Source: Streptomyces sp. HUAS CB01
Lineage (GTDB): Bacteria > Actinomycetota > Actinomycetes > Streptomycetales > Streptomycetaceae
Length of the DNA stretch: 64,000 nucleotides
Direction: 5' to 3'
Assembly (NCBI RefSeq): GCF_030406905.1
Contig: NZ_CP129137.1
Coordinates: forward strand, 2,421,001-2,485,000
Part shown: in pieces, positions 52,715-62,422 of the stretch
Layout of the letters: each line of letters begins with the position of its first letter
Numbering within the stretch: position 1 is the stretch's first letter
The notes under the pieces: generated by a model
What the model was told of the DNA's origin: nothing
Database searches by the model: none
What the model saw: only the letters and a program-made list of their open reading frames with translations
Position numbers and translations under genes: made by a program

Positions 52715-54639
52715 TGGCCGGTCCTGGCGGACGCATGATGATGGGCCAGTCCGGCGAGCGGTCCATGGACTTCAAGGGCTCGGGGCAGCGTCTGCTGCGG
52801 CAGCTGCTGCCGGAGCGGCGGGCCCTGTGGGTGATGGTCGCGTCCGGTGTGCTGAGCGTCGGGCTTTCGGTGGTCGGGCCGTGGATCCTCGGCAAGGCGA
52901 CCGACCTCGTCTTCGCGGGTGTGGTGGGCCGGGAGATGCCGGCCGGGCCGTCCCGGGACCAGGCCGTCGAGGCGCTGCGCGAGCGCGGTGACGGCGGGCT
53001 CGCGGACATGCTGTCCGGGGTGGACTTCACGCCCGGCCGGGGCATCGACTTCACGGCCGTCGGCGAGGTGCTGCTCGTGGCCCTCGCCGTGTTCGCGGCC
53101 GCCGGTCTGCTGATGCTGGTGTCGACGCGGGCGTCGATCCTGGTGATCAACCGGACCGTGTACCGGATGCGCGAGGACGTGCAGGCGAAGCTGGCGCGGC
53201 TGCCGCTGTCGTACTTCGACAAGGCCAGGCGCGGTGAGGTGCTGAGCCGGGCGACGAACGACATCGACAACATCTCGCAGACCATGCAGCAGTCGATGGG
53301 CCAGCTCATCAACTCCCTGCTGACGATCGTCGGCGTGCTGGTGATGATGTTCTGGATCTCGCCGCTGCTGGCCCTGGTCGCGCTGGTGACGGTGCCGCTG
53401 TCGGTGGTGGTGGCCGCGAAGGTCGGCAAGCGGTCCCAGCCGCAGTTCGTCCGGCAGTGGCAGTCCACCGGCCGGCTCAACGCGCACATCGAGGAGATGT
53501 ACACCGGCCACACGCTGGTGAAGGTCTTCGGGCGCCAGGGGGAGTCGGCGGAGGACTTCGCCGAACAGAACGAGGCGCTGTACGAGGCCGGGTTCCGGGC
53601 GCAGTTCAACAGCGGGGTCATGCAGCCGCTCATGTTCTTCGTCTCCAATCTCAACTACGTGCTGGTGGCGGTCGTCGGCGGGCTGCGGGTCGCCTCCGGC
53701 ACGCTGTCGATCGGCGACGTCCAGGCGTTCATCCAGTACTCGCGCCAGTTCTCGATGCCGCTGACGCAGGTGGCGTCGATGGCGAACCTGGTGCAGTCCG
53801 GGGTGGCCTCGGCCGAGCGGATCTTCGAGCTGCTGGACGCCGAGGAGCAGGCTCCCGACCCGATCCGCGGGGCCCGTCCCGACGAACGGCGGGGCGCGGT
53901 CGAGCTGGAGAAGGTGTCCTTCCGCTACGACCCGCAGAAGCCGCTCATCGAGGATCTGTCACTGGCGGTCGAGCCCGGTCAGACGGTCGCGATCGTCGGC
54001 CCGACGGGGGCGGGCAAGACCACGCTCGTCAATCTGCTGATGCGCTTCTACGAGGTGACGGGCGGCCGGATCGCCCTGGACGGGATCGACGCGGCCACGA
54101 TGTCCCGGGACGACCTGCGGGCCGGGATCGGGATGGTGCTGCAGGACACCTGGCTGTTCGGCGGCACGATCGCGGAGAACATCGCGTACGGCACCTCGCG
54201 CGAGGTCACCCGGGAGCAGATCGAGGAGGCGGCGCGGGCGGCGCACGCCGACCGGTTCATCCGGACCCTTCCGGACGGCTACGACACCGTCATCGACGAC
54301 GAGGGGGCCGGCGTCAGCGCCGGCGAGAAGCAACTGATCACCATCGCGCGGGCGTTCCTGTCCGACCCGGTGATCCTGGTGCTGGACGAGGCCACGAGCT
54401 CGGTCGACACCCGCACCGAGGTGCTGATCCAGAAGGCGATGGCCCGGCTCGCCCACGGGCGTACGTCGTTCGTGATCGCGCACCGGCTCTCCACCATCAG
54501 GGACGCGGACGTGATCCTGGTGATGGAGAACGGCTCGATCGTCGAACAGGGCACGCACGACGAGCTGTTGTCGGCGGACGGCGCGTACGCGCGGCTGTAC
54601 GCGGCGCAGTTCGCGCAGGCCGTCGCCGAGGTCGACTGA
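52714..54639 (+). CDS. ABC exporter half-transporter B (catalytic ATP site)
   Basis: 641 residues from the ATG at 52714. A six-helix membrane domain is followed by an ATPase domain: Walker A GPTGAGKTT, Walker B ILVLDEATSSVD with the catalytic Glu, and H-loop AHRLST. The signature is VSAGEKQL, with A and E where most have GGQ. The longer N-terminus has a Met/Gly-rich stretch before the first helix and an extra loop near residues 75-115. It forms a heterodimer with half-transporter A; in S. coelicolor the homologues sit beside hrdA, as here. Confidence 0.93.
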   Translation: MAGPGGRMMMGQSGERSMDFKGSGQRLLRQLLPERRALWVMVASGVLSVGLSVVGPWILGKATDLVFAGVVGREMPAGPSRDQAVEALRERGDGGLADMLSGVDFTPGRGIDFTAVGEVLLVALAVFAAAGLLMLVSTRASILVINRTVYRMREDVQAKLARLPLSYFDKARRGEVLSRATNDIDNISQTMQQSMGQLINSLLTIVGVLVMMFWISPLLALVALVTVPLSVVVAAKVGKRSQPQFVRQWQSTGRLNAHIEEMYTGHTLVKVFGRQGESAEDFAEQNEALYEAGFRAQFNSGVMQPLMFFVSNLNYVLVAVVGGLRVASGTLSIGDVQAFIQYSRQFSMPLTQVASMANLVQSGVASAERIFELLDAEEQAPDPIRGARPDERRGAVELEKVSFRYDPQKPLIEDLSLAVEPGQTVAIVGPTGAGKTTLVNLLMRFYEVTGGRIALDGIDAATMSRDDLRAGIGMVLQDTWLFGGTIAENIAYGTSREVTREQIEEAARAAHADRFIRTLPDGYDTVIDDEGAGVSAGEKQLITIARAFLSDPVILVLDEATSSVDTRTEVLIQKAMARLAHGRTSFVIAHRLSTIRDADVILVMENGSIVEQGTHDELLSADGAYARLYAAQFAQAVAEVD

Positions 54640-54654
54640 GCCGGAGCGGTGCCG

Positions 54655-54694
54655 GGCCCCGTCGGACCCTTCTCGCAGGGGGCTCGGCGGGGCT
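54655..54694. terminator. Imperfect hairpin between ABC exporter and hrdA
   Basis: GGCCCCGTCGGACCC pairs with GGGGGCTCGGCGGGGCT with a few mismatches and a T-containing loop. It lies between the convergent stops and could serve both. Confidence 0.5.
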
Positions 54695-55998
54695 CAGTCC
54701 AGGTAGCCGCGCAGCTGGTCGGCGTAGGCGTGGTCACGCAGCCTGCCGAGCGTCTTGGACTCGATCTGGCGGATGCGTTCGCGGGTGACACCGAAGATCC
54801 GGCCGATCTCCTCCAGGGTGCGGGGCCGGCCGTCGGCCAGTCCGTAGCGCAGCTGGACGACCTTGCGCTCGCGCTCGCCGAGTGTGGAGAGGACGGCTTC
54901 GAGGTGTTCCCGGAGCAGCAGGAACGCGGCGGACTCCACCGGTGACGCGGCGTCGCCGTCCTCGATGAGGTCGCCGAGGGCGACGTCGTCCTCCTCGCCG
55001 ACGGGCGCGTGGAGCGACACCGGTTCCTGGGCGAGCCGCAGGACCTCGCCGACGCGTTCGGGGGCGAGATCCAGCTGGGCGGCGACCTCTTCGGCGGTCG
55101 GCTCGTAGCCGCGCTCCTGGAGCATGCGGCGCTGGACCCGCACGACGCGGTTGATGAGTTCCACGACGTGGACGGGCACCCGGATGGTCCGGGCCTGGTC
55201 GGCGAGGGCCCGGGACATGGCCTGGCGGATCCACCAGGTCGCGTACGTCGAGAACTTGTAGCCGCGCGCGTAGTCGAACTTCTCCACCGCGCGGATCAGT
55301 CCGAGGTTTCCCTCCTGGACGAGGTCGAGCATGGTCAGTCCGCGGCCGACGTACCGCTTGGCGACGGACACGACGAGCCGCAGATTGGCCTCGATCAGCC
55401 GGCGCTTGGCCATCCGGCCCATGACGACGAGCTTGTCGAGGTCGAGGGCGAGCTGGGAGTCCAGGTCGGGGGTGCTGCCCAGCTTCTCCTCGGCGAAGAG
55501 GCCCGCCTCGACCCGGCGGGCGAGCTCCACCTCCTCGGCGGCGGTGAGCAGCGGGATGCGCCCGATCTCCCGCAGGTACTGCCGGAACAGGTCGGACGAG
55601 GGGCCGGTGCCGCCGGAGTCCGTGCGGGCGGGCGGCTCGGGGGGATCGGGCTGCTCGGACAGTTCCGCCGGCCCGGGGCCGTCCTCCGCCGCTGCCGTGC
55701 CGTCCGGCACCGGCGGCTGCTCGTTCTCGGGGTGGTGCGCTGCCCGGCTCTGCGGCGGGACCGCCGCGACCGGTTCGGCTTCGGTCAGGGTCCGGGTCTG
55801 CACGGGAGCGACCTCCAGGGTGGGGGCTGCCGGTCGGGGGGCAGGCGGCAGCGGGACGGGGACGGCGGCCGGGCCGCTGTCCGTCCCGTACACGATGAGC
55901 GGATCCGCGGGATTGGATGGCCCACCTGCCGTGGGCCGGCCGCGCTCCGGGGACTCAGGCACCGCACCCCAGTGTGGGGTACGACACATCACTGCCAC
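54694..55998 (-). CDS. hrdA: Principal-type RNA polymerase sigma factor HrdA
   Basis: 434 residues from the GTG at 55998; an ATG at 55989 is an alternative start. A Pro/Ala-rich N-terminus of about 130 residues precedes regions 1.2 ([20 protein letters not shown]), 2 ([20 protein letters not shown] and [18 protein letters not shown]), 3 and 4 ([20 protein letters not shown]). Region 2.3/2.4 is identical in key residues to vegetative sigma factors, so it should read -10/-35 promoters like those above. The N-terminus is too short and unlike the acidic repeat-rich one of HrdB. Position next to dnaG and the ABC pair matches hrdA of S. coelicolor (SCO2465). Confidence 0.9.
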   Translation of the reverse strand: MAVMCRTPHWGAVPESPERGRPTAGGPSNPADPLIVYGTDSGPAAVPVPLPPAPRPAAPTLEVAPVQTRTLTEAEPVAAVPPQSRAAHHPENEQPPVPDGTAAAEDGPGPAELSEQPDPPEPPARTDSGGTGPSSDLFRQYLREIGRIPLLTAAEEVELARRVEAGLFAEEKLGSTPDLDSQLALDLDKLVVMGRMAKRRLIEANLRLVVSVAKRYVGRGLTMLDLVQEGNLGLIRAVEKFDYARGYKFSTYATWWIRQAMSRALADQARTIRVPVHVVELINRVVRVQRRMLQERGYEPTAEEVAAQLDLAPERVGEVLRLAQEPVSLHAPVGEEDDVALGDLIEDGDAASPVESAAFLLLREHLEAVLSTLGERERKVVQLRYGLADGRPRTLEEIGRIFGVTRERIRQIESKTLGRLRDHAYADQLRGYLD

Positions 55999-56122
55999 GA
56001 GGGGCGTGCGGTGACTTTTTGCGTCCGGTCCGTGACCGCGCGGTTACCGGCGGGCGGTCGGGTACGGGGGCGGGGTGCGGGGGCGGTCCCGGCGGCGTAC
56101 GTGCAGCGCGGGTCCGGGCCAC

Positions 56123-56239
56123 GCGTCCGGGCGCCGCGCGTCCCGCCTGTGCGCGGCCGGCCTGCGGCGCGTGCGGACCACGGCACGTCCCGGCGCAAAG
56201 CGCGTCCGGGCACGGCGCGTCCCGCCTGTGCGCGACCGG
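56123..56239. repeat. Two 38-bp direct repeats beside the dnaG stop
   Basis: Copies at 56123-56160 and 56202-56239 (35 of 38 identical, 79 bp apart) begin GCGTCCGGGC and end GCGACCGG or GCGGCCGG. The second ends one base before the dnaG stop codon. Confidence 0.8.
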
Positions 56240-56240
56240 G

Positions 56241-58148
56241 CTACAGCGCGTCCGCGCCGCGGTTGCGGAGCGACTGGGCGTACTGCTGGAGCACCCACAG
56301 CTCGTTCTGCACGGCGGCGATCTGTTCGGGGTCCGCGTGGGCGCCGAGGCGGGCGAGGGTGCCCTGGACGTCGCGGATGCGGCGGTCGACGGCGCGCAGC
56401 CGGACCTGGACGAGCTGGACGCCCGCGTAGCTCTCGTCGACGGTCCTGGAGTGGACGGCCTCCACGGCGAGTTCGGTGACCATCGCGCGGACGGAGTCGT
56501 CCGGCGCGGCCTCCCGGACGCGGGCCAGATAGCCGGGCGGATCGGGGACGCCGAACTCGGCGCCGCCCGCGTCGGCGATCGCCTGGCGCACCGCGGCGTA
56601 CGGGGGCGCCGTGAACTCGTCCGCCCCGTAGGCGTCGAACGCCGGCGAGACCAGCTCCGGGTGCTGGAGCGCGAGCTTCAGCAGCTCGCGCTCGGTCCGG
56701 TGGGCGGGGCTGCGCAGATTGAGCGCCGGCCCGCCGGGCCGCGGCGAGGGGGGTGCCGCGTCGTACGTCCGGGTGTGGCGCGCGGGGGCCGGTCCCTGGC
56801 CGCCGCCGCTCCCCCGCTCCCGTGCCCACCGGGCGAGCTGGCCGACCCGGCGGACCACGAACTGGGTGTCGAGGATGCCGAGCAGACCGGCGAGCTGGAC
56901 GGCCATCTCGTGCTGGGAGGCGCTGTTCTTGATCCGCGCGACGATGGGCGCCGCCTCGTCGAGGGCGGCGGCGCGGCCGACCGGGGTCTCCAGGTCGTAC
57001 GTCTTGACGATCTGGCGGATCGCGAACTCGAACAGCTGGTTGCGCGGCTCGGCCAGCTCCCGCACGGCCTCGTCGCCCTTGGCGAGCCGCAGGTCGCACG
57101 GGTCCATGCCGTCCGGGGCGACGGCGATGAAGGTCTCCGCGGCGAACTTCTGGTCGTCCTCGAAGGCCCGGAGCGCGGCCTTCTGGCCGGCCGCGTCACC
57201 GTCGAAGGTGAAGATCACCTTGGCGCTGCCGTTGTCCATCAGCAGCCGGCGGAGGATCTTGATGTGGTCGCCGCCGAAGGCCGTGCCGCAGGTCGCGATC
57301 GCCGTGGTGACACCCGCGAGATGGCAGGCCATCACGTCCGTGTACCCCTCGACGACCACGGCGCGGCTGGACTTGGCGATCTCCTTCTTCGCCAGGTCGA
57401 TGCCGTAGAGCACCTGGGACTTCCGGTAGAGCGCGGTCTCCGGGGTGTTCAGGTACTTCGGGCCGTTGTCGTCGTCGCGGAGTTTGCGCGCGCCGAATCC
57501 GACGACATCGCCGGAGATGTCCCGGATGGGCCACATCAGCCGGCCGCGGAAGCGGTCGATGGGACCGCGGCGGCCCTCCTGGGACAGTCCGGAGAGCAGC
57601 AGCTCCTTGTCGGAGAAGCCCTTGCCGCGCAGGAAGCGGGTGAGGTGGTCCCAGCCGGCCGGGCTGTAGCCCACGCCGAAGTGCTGCGCGGCCGCCTGGT
57701 CGAAGCCGCGCTCCGCGAGGAACTTCCGGCCGATCTCGGCCTCCGCGCCGTCGAGCTGCTCCTCGTAGTACCGGGCCGCGATCCGGTGGGCCTCGACCAG
57801 CCGGATGCGCTCGCCGCGCTGGTGGGCCGGGTTGTACCCGCCCTCCTCGTAGCGCAGGGTGATGCCGGCCTGGGCCGCGAGGCGCTCGACCGCCTCGGAG
57901 AAGGACAGGTGGTCGACCTTCATCACGAAGGTGATGGTGTCCCCGCCCTCCTGGCAGCCGAAGCAGTGGAAGAGGCCCTTGCTCGGACTGACCTGGAAGG
58001 AGGGGGACTTCTCGTCGTGGAAGGGGCACAGGCCCTTGAGGTTGCCGCCGCCCGCGTTGCGCAGCTGGAGGTACTCGGACACGACGGAGTCGATGGGGAC
58101 CGCGTCCCGCACCGCCTTCACGTCGTCGTCATTGATCCTTCCCGCCAC
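56241..58148 (-). CDS. dnaG: DNA primase DnaG
   Basis: 635 residues from the GTG at 58148. CHC2 zinc finger: Cys41, His44, Cys62 and Cys65 in LCPFHDEKSPSF and FHCFGCQEGGDT. The N-terminal catalytic part has KVIFTFDGDAAGQKA and VVVEGYTDVMAC (TOPRIM). The C-terminal region (from about residue 470) is the helical DnaB-binding domain with a Pro/Gly-rich linker before it. It makes RNA primers at the replication fork. It lies 9 bases after the flavoprotein stop, in the same direction, so both share a transcript. hrdA follows downstream. Confidence 0.97.
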   Translation of the reverse strand: MAGRINDDDVKAVRDAVPIDSVVSEYLQLRNAGGGNLKGLCPFHDEKSPSFQVSPSKGLFHCFGCQEGGDTITFVMKVDHLSFSEAVERLAAQAGITLRYEEGGYNPAHQRGERIRLVEAHRIAARYYEEQLDGAEAEIGRKFLAERGFDQAAAQHFGVGYSPAGWDHLTRFLRGKGFSDKELLLSGLSQEGRRGPIDRFRGRLMWPIRDISGDVVGFGARKLRDDDNGPKYLNTPETALYRKSQVLYGIDLAKKEIAKSSRAVVVEGYTDVMACHLAGVTTAIATCGTAFGGDHIKILRRLLMDNGSAKVIFTFDGDAAGQKAALRAFEDDQKFAAETFIAVAPDGMDPCDLRLAKGDEAVRELAEPRNQLFEFAIRQIVKTYDLETPVGRAAALDEAAPIVARIKNSASQHEMAVQLAGLLGILDTQFVVRRVGQLARWARERGSGGGQGPAPARHTRTYDAAPPSPRPGGPALNLRSPAHRTERELLKLALQHPELVSPAFDAYGADEFTAPPYAAVRQAIADAGGAEFGVPDPPGYLARVREAAPDDSVRAMVTELAVEAVHSRTVDESYAGVQLVQVRLRAVDRRIRDVQGTLARLGAHADPEQIAAVQNELWVLQQYAQSLRNRGADAL

Positions 58149-58157
58149 GCGTCAAGC

Positions 58158-59426
58158 TTAAGGGGCGGGTGGGACAGCTCCGAGCGGAGTGCCCGGGTCG
58201 GCGAGGGCGTCCGTGTCCACGGCGCTGCCGGAGCGGATCAGGTTCTGCATGTCCTCCGTGACGTCCCACACGTTCACGTTCATCCCGGCGAGGACCTTCC
58301 GGTCCTTCAGCCAGAAGGCGATGAACTCGCGCTTCCCCGCGTCGCCGCGCAGCACGACCTGGTCGTAGGTGCCGGGCGGGGCCCAGCCGGAGTACTCCAT
58401 GCCGAGGTCGTACTGGTCGGAGAAGAAGTACGGGATCCGGTCGTAGGAGACCTCGCGGCCGAGCATGGCGCGGGCGGCGGCGGGGCCGCCGTTCAGCGCG
58501 TTGGCCCAGTGCTCCACCCGCAGCCGGACGCCGAGCAGCGGGTGGTGCACGGCCGCGATGTCGCCGGCGGCGTAGATGTCCGGGTCGGAGGTGCGCAGGG
58601 AGGCGTCCACGGCGACGCCGCCGCCGTGCGCCCGGTCGACGAGCGCCAGTCCGGCGGCCTCGGCGAGGCCGGTGCGCGGGGCGGCGCCGATCGCGGCGAG
58701 GACGCTGTGGGCGGGGTGCTCGTCGCCGTCCTCGGTACGGGCGGCCAGCACCATGCCGTCCTGCCCGACGATCTCGGTGAGCCGGCTGCCGAAGTGGAAG
58801 CGGACGCCGCGCTCCCGGTGCAGATCGGCGAAGAGCTGCCCCAGTTCGGGGCCGATGACCTGGTGCAGCGGGGTGGGCTCGGGCTCGACGACGGTGACCT
58901 CGGCACCGTAGCCGCGGGCGGCGGCCGCCGCCTCCAGGCCGATCCAGCCGGCCCCGGCGATCACCAGATGGCCGTTGTCACGGCCCAGAGTGGCCAGAAC
59001 CTGACGCAGCCGGTCGGCGTGGGCGAGCCGGCGCAGATGGTGGACGCCGGCCAGATCCGTGCCCGGCACCTCGAGCCGGCGGGGCTCGGCGCCGGTGGCG
59101 AGCAGCAGTTTGTCGTAGTGGACGGTGGTGCCGTCGCCGAGCAGTACGGACCGGCCCTGCCGGTCGACGGCGGTGACGGACTGGCCGAGATGCAGCTCGA
59201 CGTCGTGCCGGGCGTACCAGGCGGGCTCGTGGACGAAGACGACGTCGCGCTCCTCCTTGCCGGTCAGATATCCCTTGGAGAGAGGCGGCCGCTCGTACGG
59301 GTGGTCGCGTTCGTCACCGATGATGATCACCCGGCCGGTGAAACCCTCGGCACGGAGGGTCTCCGCGGCCTTGGCCCCGGCGAGTCCCCCGCCCACGATG
59401 ACGAATGTCCGATGTGCGTCGACCAC
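58158..59426 (-). CDS. Ferredoxin-reductase-like FAD/NAD(P) flavoprotein
   Basis: 422 residues. Two dinucleotide sites: FVIVGGGLAGAKAAETLRAE (FAD) and LVIAGAGWIGLEAAAAARGY (NAD(P)), with the FAD-end motif DIYAAGDIAAVHHPLLG. The C-terminus (ADGF-like region reading FWLKDRKVLAGMNVNVWDV) is the reductase domain of oxygenase-coupled ferredoxin reductases. It transfers electrons from NAD(P)H to a ferredoxin for a monooxygenase such as a P450. No oxygenase or ferredoxin is near; it sits in the dnaG transcript. Confidence 0.92.
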   Translation of the reverse strand: MVDAHRTFVIVGGGLAGAKAAETLRAEGFTGRVIIIGDERDHPYERPPLSKGYLTGKEERDVVFVHEPAWYARHDVELHLGQSVTAVDRQGRSVLLGDGTTVHYDKLLLATGAEPRRLEVPGTDLAGVHHLRRLAHADRLRQVLATLGRDNGHLVIAGAGWIGLEAAAAARGYGAEVTVVEPEPTPLHQVIGPELGQLFADLHRERGVRFHFGSRLTEIVGQDGMVLAARTEDGDEHPAHSVLAAIGAAPRTGLAEAAGLALVDRAHGGGVAVDASLRTSDPDIYAAGDIAAVHHPLLGVRLRVEHWANALNGGPAAARAMLGREVSYDRIPYFFSDQYDLGMEYSGWAPPGTYDQVVLRGDAGKREFIAFWLKDRKVLAGMNVNVWDVTEDMQNLIRSGSAVDTDALADPGTPLGAVPPAP

Positions 59427-59827
59427 TTGTTGCCTCCCTGTTCACGGCCGGAGGTCCCGGAGGTGTCCTCCGGGATGACACAGCACGCTACGCCGCCTTT
59501 CTGCGAGCGTCCCGCACGGAGCGTGGTGGCGGAAGAGGGGGCGCCTCGGCGGGCGTAGCGGAACGGCTGGATCCGACCCCCGTGATCGCCGGGAGTACGC
59601 ATGACCCGGCGCCGGTCCGCGGCGCTGCGGGGGGCGGGACACGGGCCGGACGGTCGGTGGGCCCGGGGCCGAACGCGGGTCCGGCGGGCAGGCCGGGGCG
59701 GCGGGGCCGGACCGGGCAGCGGGGCCGGGCCCGGGCCGCACCCGGCCCGGGCGGGCCGGGCGGGGACACGGGCGGTCGGCCGCCCCTCGGATCCCCGGGC
59801 CCGCGGTCGTGGCCGGGGCCTCCCCGC
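59427..59827. other. Intergenic region before the flavoprotein gene
   Basis: 400 bases between dgt (which ends here on the minus strand) and the flavoprotein gene start. The 59690-59780 part is nearly pure G/C with repeated CCGGGCC/GGCCGGG words and may act as a terminator-like barrier. No gene is supported. Confidence 0.45.
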
Positions 59828-61180
59828 TCACCGCCCGTGCGGGCGCAGCCGGCTGTGCAGGGCCCGGGCGGAGGCGTCGGTGAGGGAGGCGATCTGGTCC
59901 ACGATGACGCGCTTGCGGGCCCGGTCGTCGGGGGCGTCGTCGAACATCGCGCGGAACTGCGGGTCCAGGCCCTCCGGCGCCCGGGCGGCCAGGGCCTCGG
60001 CCAGCTCGGCGACGACGACGCGCTGGTCGGCGCGCAACGCCTCCTGCTCCGCGCGCTGCATCACATAGCGGTCGGCGATCGCCTTGAGGACCGCGCACTC
60101 CAGGCGGGCCTCCTCCGGGACGACCAGCTCGGCGGCGTACCGGGTGAGCCTGCCGGTGCCGTACGCCTGCCGGGTGGCGCCCTCGGCGGCCAGGCAGAAC
60201 CGGCCGATGAGCTGGCTCGTGGCGTCCTTCAGCCGGGCCTGGGCGACGGCCGAACCGTCGTAGCCGTGCGGCCACCACTCCTGGTCGACGAGGCGGTCGA
60301 GGGCGGCCGCGAGGGCCTGCGGGTCGGTCTCCTTGGGGACGTAGCGGCCGACGGCGACCGCCCAGATCTCGCCGCGCTCGGTCTCGGACAGCAGCACGTT
60401 CGGGTCGATGTGGCCGGCGTGCAGACCGTCCTCGAAGTCGTGGACGGAGTACGCCACGTCGTCGGACCAGTCCATGACCTGGGCCTCGAAGCACTTGCGG
60501 TGTCCCGGGGCACCCTCCCGGACCCACGCGAAGACCGGCAGGTCGTCCTCGTACACGCCGAACTTCGGCGAGCCGGGTTCGGTGGGGTGGCCGCCGCGGG
60601 ACCAGGGGTACTTGGTGGCCGCGTCGAGCGCCGCCCGGGTGAGGTTCAGCCCGACGCTGATCAGCTCGCCGCCCGCGCCGGGGGCGGCGGAGGTGACGGT
60701 GCCGGAGCGGACGAACCGTTTCGGCTCGATCCGGGTGAGCAGCCGCAGCGACTGGGCGTTGCCCTCGAAGCCGCCGCAGTCCTCCGCGACGTCGTTGAGT
60801 GCCTGCTCGCCGTTGTGCCCGAAGGGCGGATGCCCCAGGTCGTGGGCGAGGCAGGCGGCCTCCACCAGGTCCGGGTCGCAACCGAGGGCCGCGCCCAGCT
60901 CCCGGCCGACCTGGGCGCACTCCAGGGAGTGGGTCAGGCGGGTACGGGGGCTGGGGTCCCAGGCCGCGCTGCGCGAGCCGGGCGTGACCACCTGGGTCTT
61001 GCCCGCGAGCCGGCGCAGAGCCGCGGAGTGCAGCACCCGCGCGCGGTCGCGCTGGAAGGCCGTGCGGCCAGGGCGCTTGTCGGGCTCGGGGGCCCAGCGC
61101 GCGGTGGCCGCGTCGTCGTACTCGCAGGGGTCGCAGGGGTTCGCGCAGTGATCGGTGCCGGTGTCCGTGGTGCCTTCCAT
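59828..61180 (-). CDS. dgt: Deoxyguanosinetriphosphate triphosphohydrolase (dGTPase)
   Basis: 450 residues. HD-domain dGTPase: the metal ligands are in [18 protein letters not shown] (H...), [20 protein letters not shown] (HD) and a later Asp in [17 protein letters not shown]. It cleaves dNTPs, mostly dGTP, to nucleoside and triphosphate and so balances precursor pools. It is shorter than E. coli Dgt (505) but of normal actinobacterial size. An N-terminal Cys-rich start ([14 protein letters not shown]) is unusual. It lies near dnaG, as in other actinomycetes. Confidence 0.95.
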   Translation of the reverse strand: MEGTTDTGTDHCANPCDPCEYDDAATARWAPEPDKRPGRTAFQRDRARVLHSAALRRLAGKTQVVTPGSRSAAWDPSPRTRLTHSLECAQVGRELGAALGCDPDLVEAACLAHDLGHPPFGHNGEQALNDVAEDCGGFEGNAQSLRLLTRIEPKRFVRSGTVTSAAPGAGGELISVGLNLTRAALDAATKYPWSRGGHPTEPGSPKFGVYEDDLPVFAWVREGAPGHRKCFEAQVMDWSDDVAYSVHDFEDGLHAGHIDPNVLLSETERGEIWAVAVGRYVPKETDPQALAAALDRLVDQEWWPHGYDGSAVAQARLKDATSQLIGRFCLAAEGATRQAYGTGRLTRYAAELVVPEEARLECAVLKAIADRYVMQRAEQEALRADQRVVVAELAEALAARAPEGLDPQFRAMFDDAPDDRARKRVIVDQIASLTDASARALHSRLRPHGR

Positions 61181-61216
61181 GCACCCGACGGTAACGGCAG
61201 TCGCCTGGAGCGTGAC

Positions 61217-62182
61217 TCAGGCGGTGACCAGCCGGCGCGGGTCGGACGCCGCGTGCGGGGCGTTCCGGGCGTCGTCGTAGCGCTGCAGCACGAGCCGGGC
61301 GAGCGCGGGGTGGGCGCCGAGCGGCGCGGCCGCGATCCACGGCGCCGCGCTCCGGGCGGCCGTGGCGAACCGGCCGGGCGCGGTGAAGTACGAGGCGAGC
61401 GCAACCCGGTGCCGGCCGCGCGCGGCCAGGGCGCGCAGCGCCTCGGGAACGGTGGGCGAGACGGCGGAGGCGTAGGCGGGGAGGACGGGCACCCCGCCGA
61501 GGCGTTCGGTGAGCATCGCCGCGGTACGGCGGGCGTCGTCGGCCGACGCGGGGTCGCGCGACCCGGCGGCGGCGAGAACCACCCCGGCGCCGCGGCCGCC
61601 GACCTCCGTACCGCCCCAGCCGGCCTCGACGAGCCGGTCGTGGAGCGCCTCGACGAGCAGGGGGTGCGGGCCGAGCGGCGGGGCGAACCGGGCCCGCAGC
61701 CGGGGCGCGGCGGCGACGGCGGCGGGGATGTCGTGCCGCACGTGGTGACCCCGGCCGAGCAGCAGCGGTACGAGCACCGCCTCACGGTCACCCAGCGCGG
61801 CGAGGGTGTCCGGCAGCAGCGGTTCGTCGAGCTCGATGTGCCCGAGCCGCACGTCCGTACCGGGGCGCAGCTCCCGCACCCGGTCCAGCAGCCGGTTCAC
61901 GGTCCGCAGGGCACGGGGGTCCCGGCTGCCGTGCGCGACGGCGACGAGCACGGGGGCGGAGGGGCTGCCGGTGTGCCCGGCGGCCACGGGGTCCGTGAAC
62001 GGGTTGCCCGCGGCGGCGGACGTGAGGCGGGGAGAACTCATGGGCCTGCGCACTCCGTTGAGCTGGACGTGACTGAGCTGTGCCCCGAGCTGCGCGGTGA
62101 TGCGGGTGAGCAGCTGCGCGGTGGTGTCGAGGGGCAGCGGGATCGGGGCCAGTGACTCACGAGGGTGTGCCGACTCCGTCAT
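61217..62182 (-). CDS. Sirohydrochlorin chelatase (CbiX-like)
   Basis: 321 residues. The chelatase domain begins about residue 76 with VLVAVAHGSRDPRALRTVNR, carrying the His of the active site, and contains VPLLLGRGHHVRHDIPAAVA. A second half (residues 195-310) repeats the fold (VLAAAGSRDPASADDARRTA), so it is a two-domain CbiX-type protein, with the second half lacking the His. It inserts Co2+ or Fe2+ into sirohydrochlorin for cobalamin or siroheme. Sixty or so extra N-terminal residues have no known role. No cob or nir genes are in view. Confidence 0.88.
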   Translation of the reverse strand: MTESAHPRESLAPIPLPLDTTAQLLTRITAQLGAQLSHVQLNGVRRPMSSPRLTSAAAGNPFTDPVAAGHTGSPSAPVLVAVAHGSRDPRALRTVNRLLDRVRELRPGTDVRLGHIELDEPLLPDTLAALGDREAVLVPLLLGRGHHVRHDIPAAVAAAPRLRARFAPPLGPHPLLVEALHDRLVEAGWGGTEVGGRGAGVVLAAAGSRDPASADDARRTAAMLTERLGGVPVLPAYASAVSPTVPEALRALAARGRHRVALASYFTAPGRFATAARSAAPWIAAAPLGAHPALARLVLQRYDDARNAPHAASDPRRLVTA

Positions 62183-62422
62183 GGACCGATCCTGACGGGC
62201 GCAGGTTGCCGCGTCGTTGCGCCGGGATGACGGGTGTTTACCGCGGCCTCACGGGGGCGCGCGGAGCGATGTCAGGAGCGGGACGCGCCTCCGTCGCGTG
62301 CACACGGGCGGACGGGGGCGCGGGGAGGGGTACCGGGAGCAGGACACCCCCCGGCCGCGGTCACCACACCCACCAGCAACACGCACACCGGCGCCGGGAG
62401 CGGGACGTGCCCCGGCCGTGCG

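Noticed and set aside
54694..55998. The essential vegetative sigma factor HrdB
   Set aside because: The N-terminal region is short and Pro/Ala-rich rather than long and acidic, and the neighbours (dnaG, ABC pair) fit hrdA.
55917..59558. 1213-codon open frame on the plus strand
   Set aside because: It lies opposite hrdA, dnaG and the flavoprotein gene, all of which have clear catalytic motifs. It has no domain of its own.
59405..62155. 916-codon open frame on the plus strand
   Set aside because: Antisense to dgt and the CbiX-like gene; the composition is that of a shadow.
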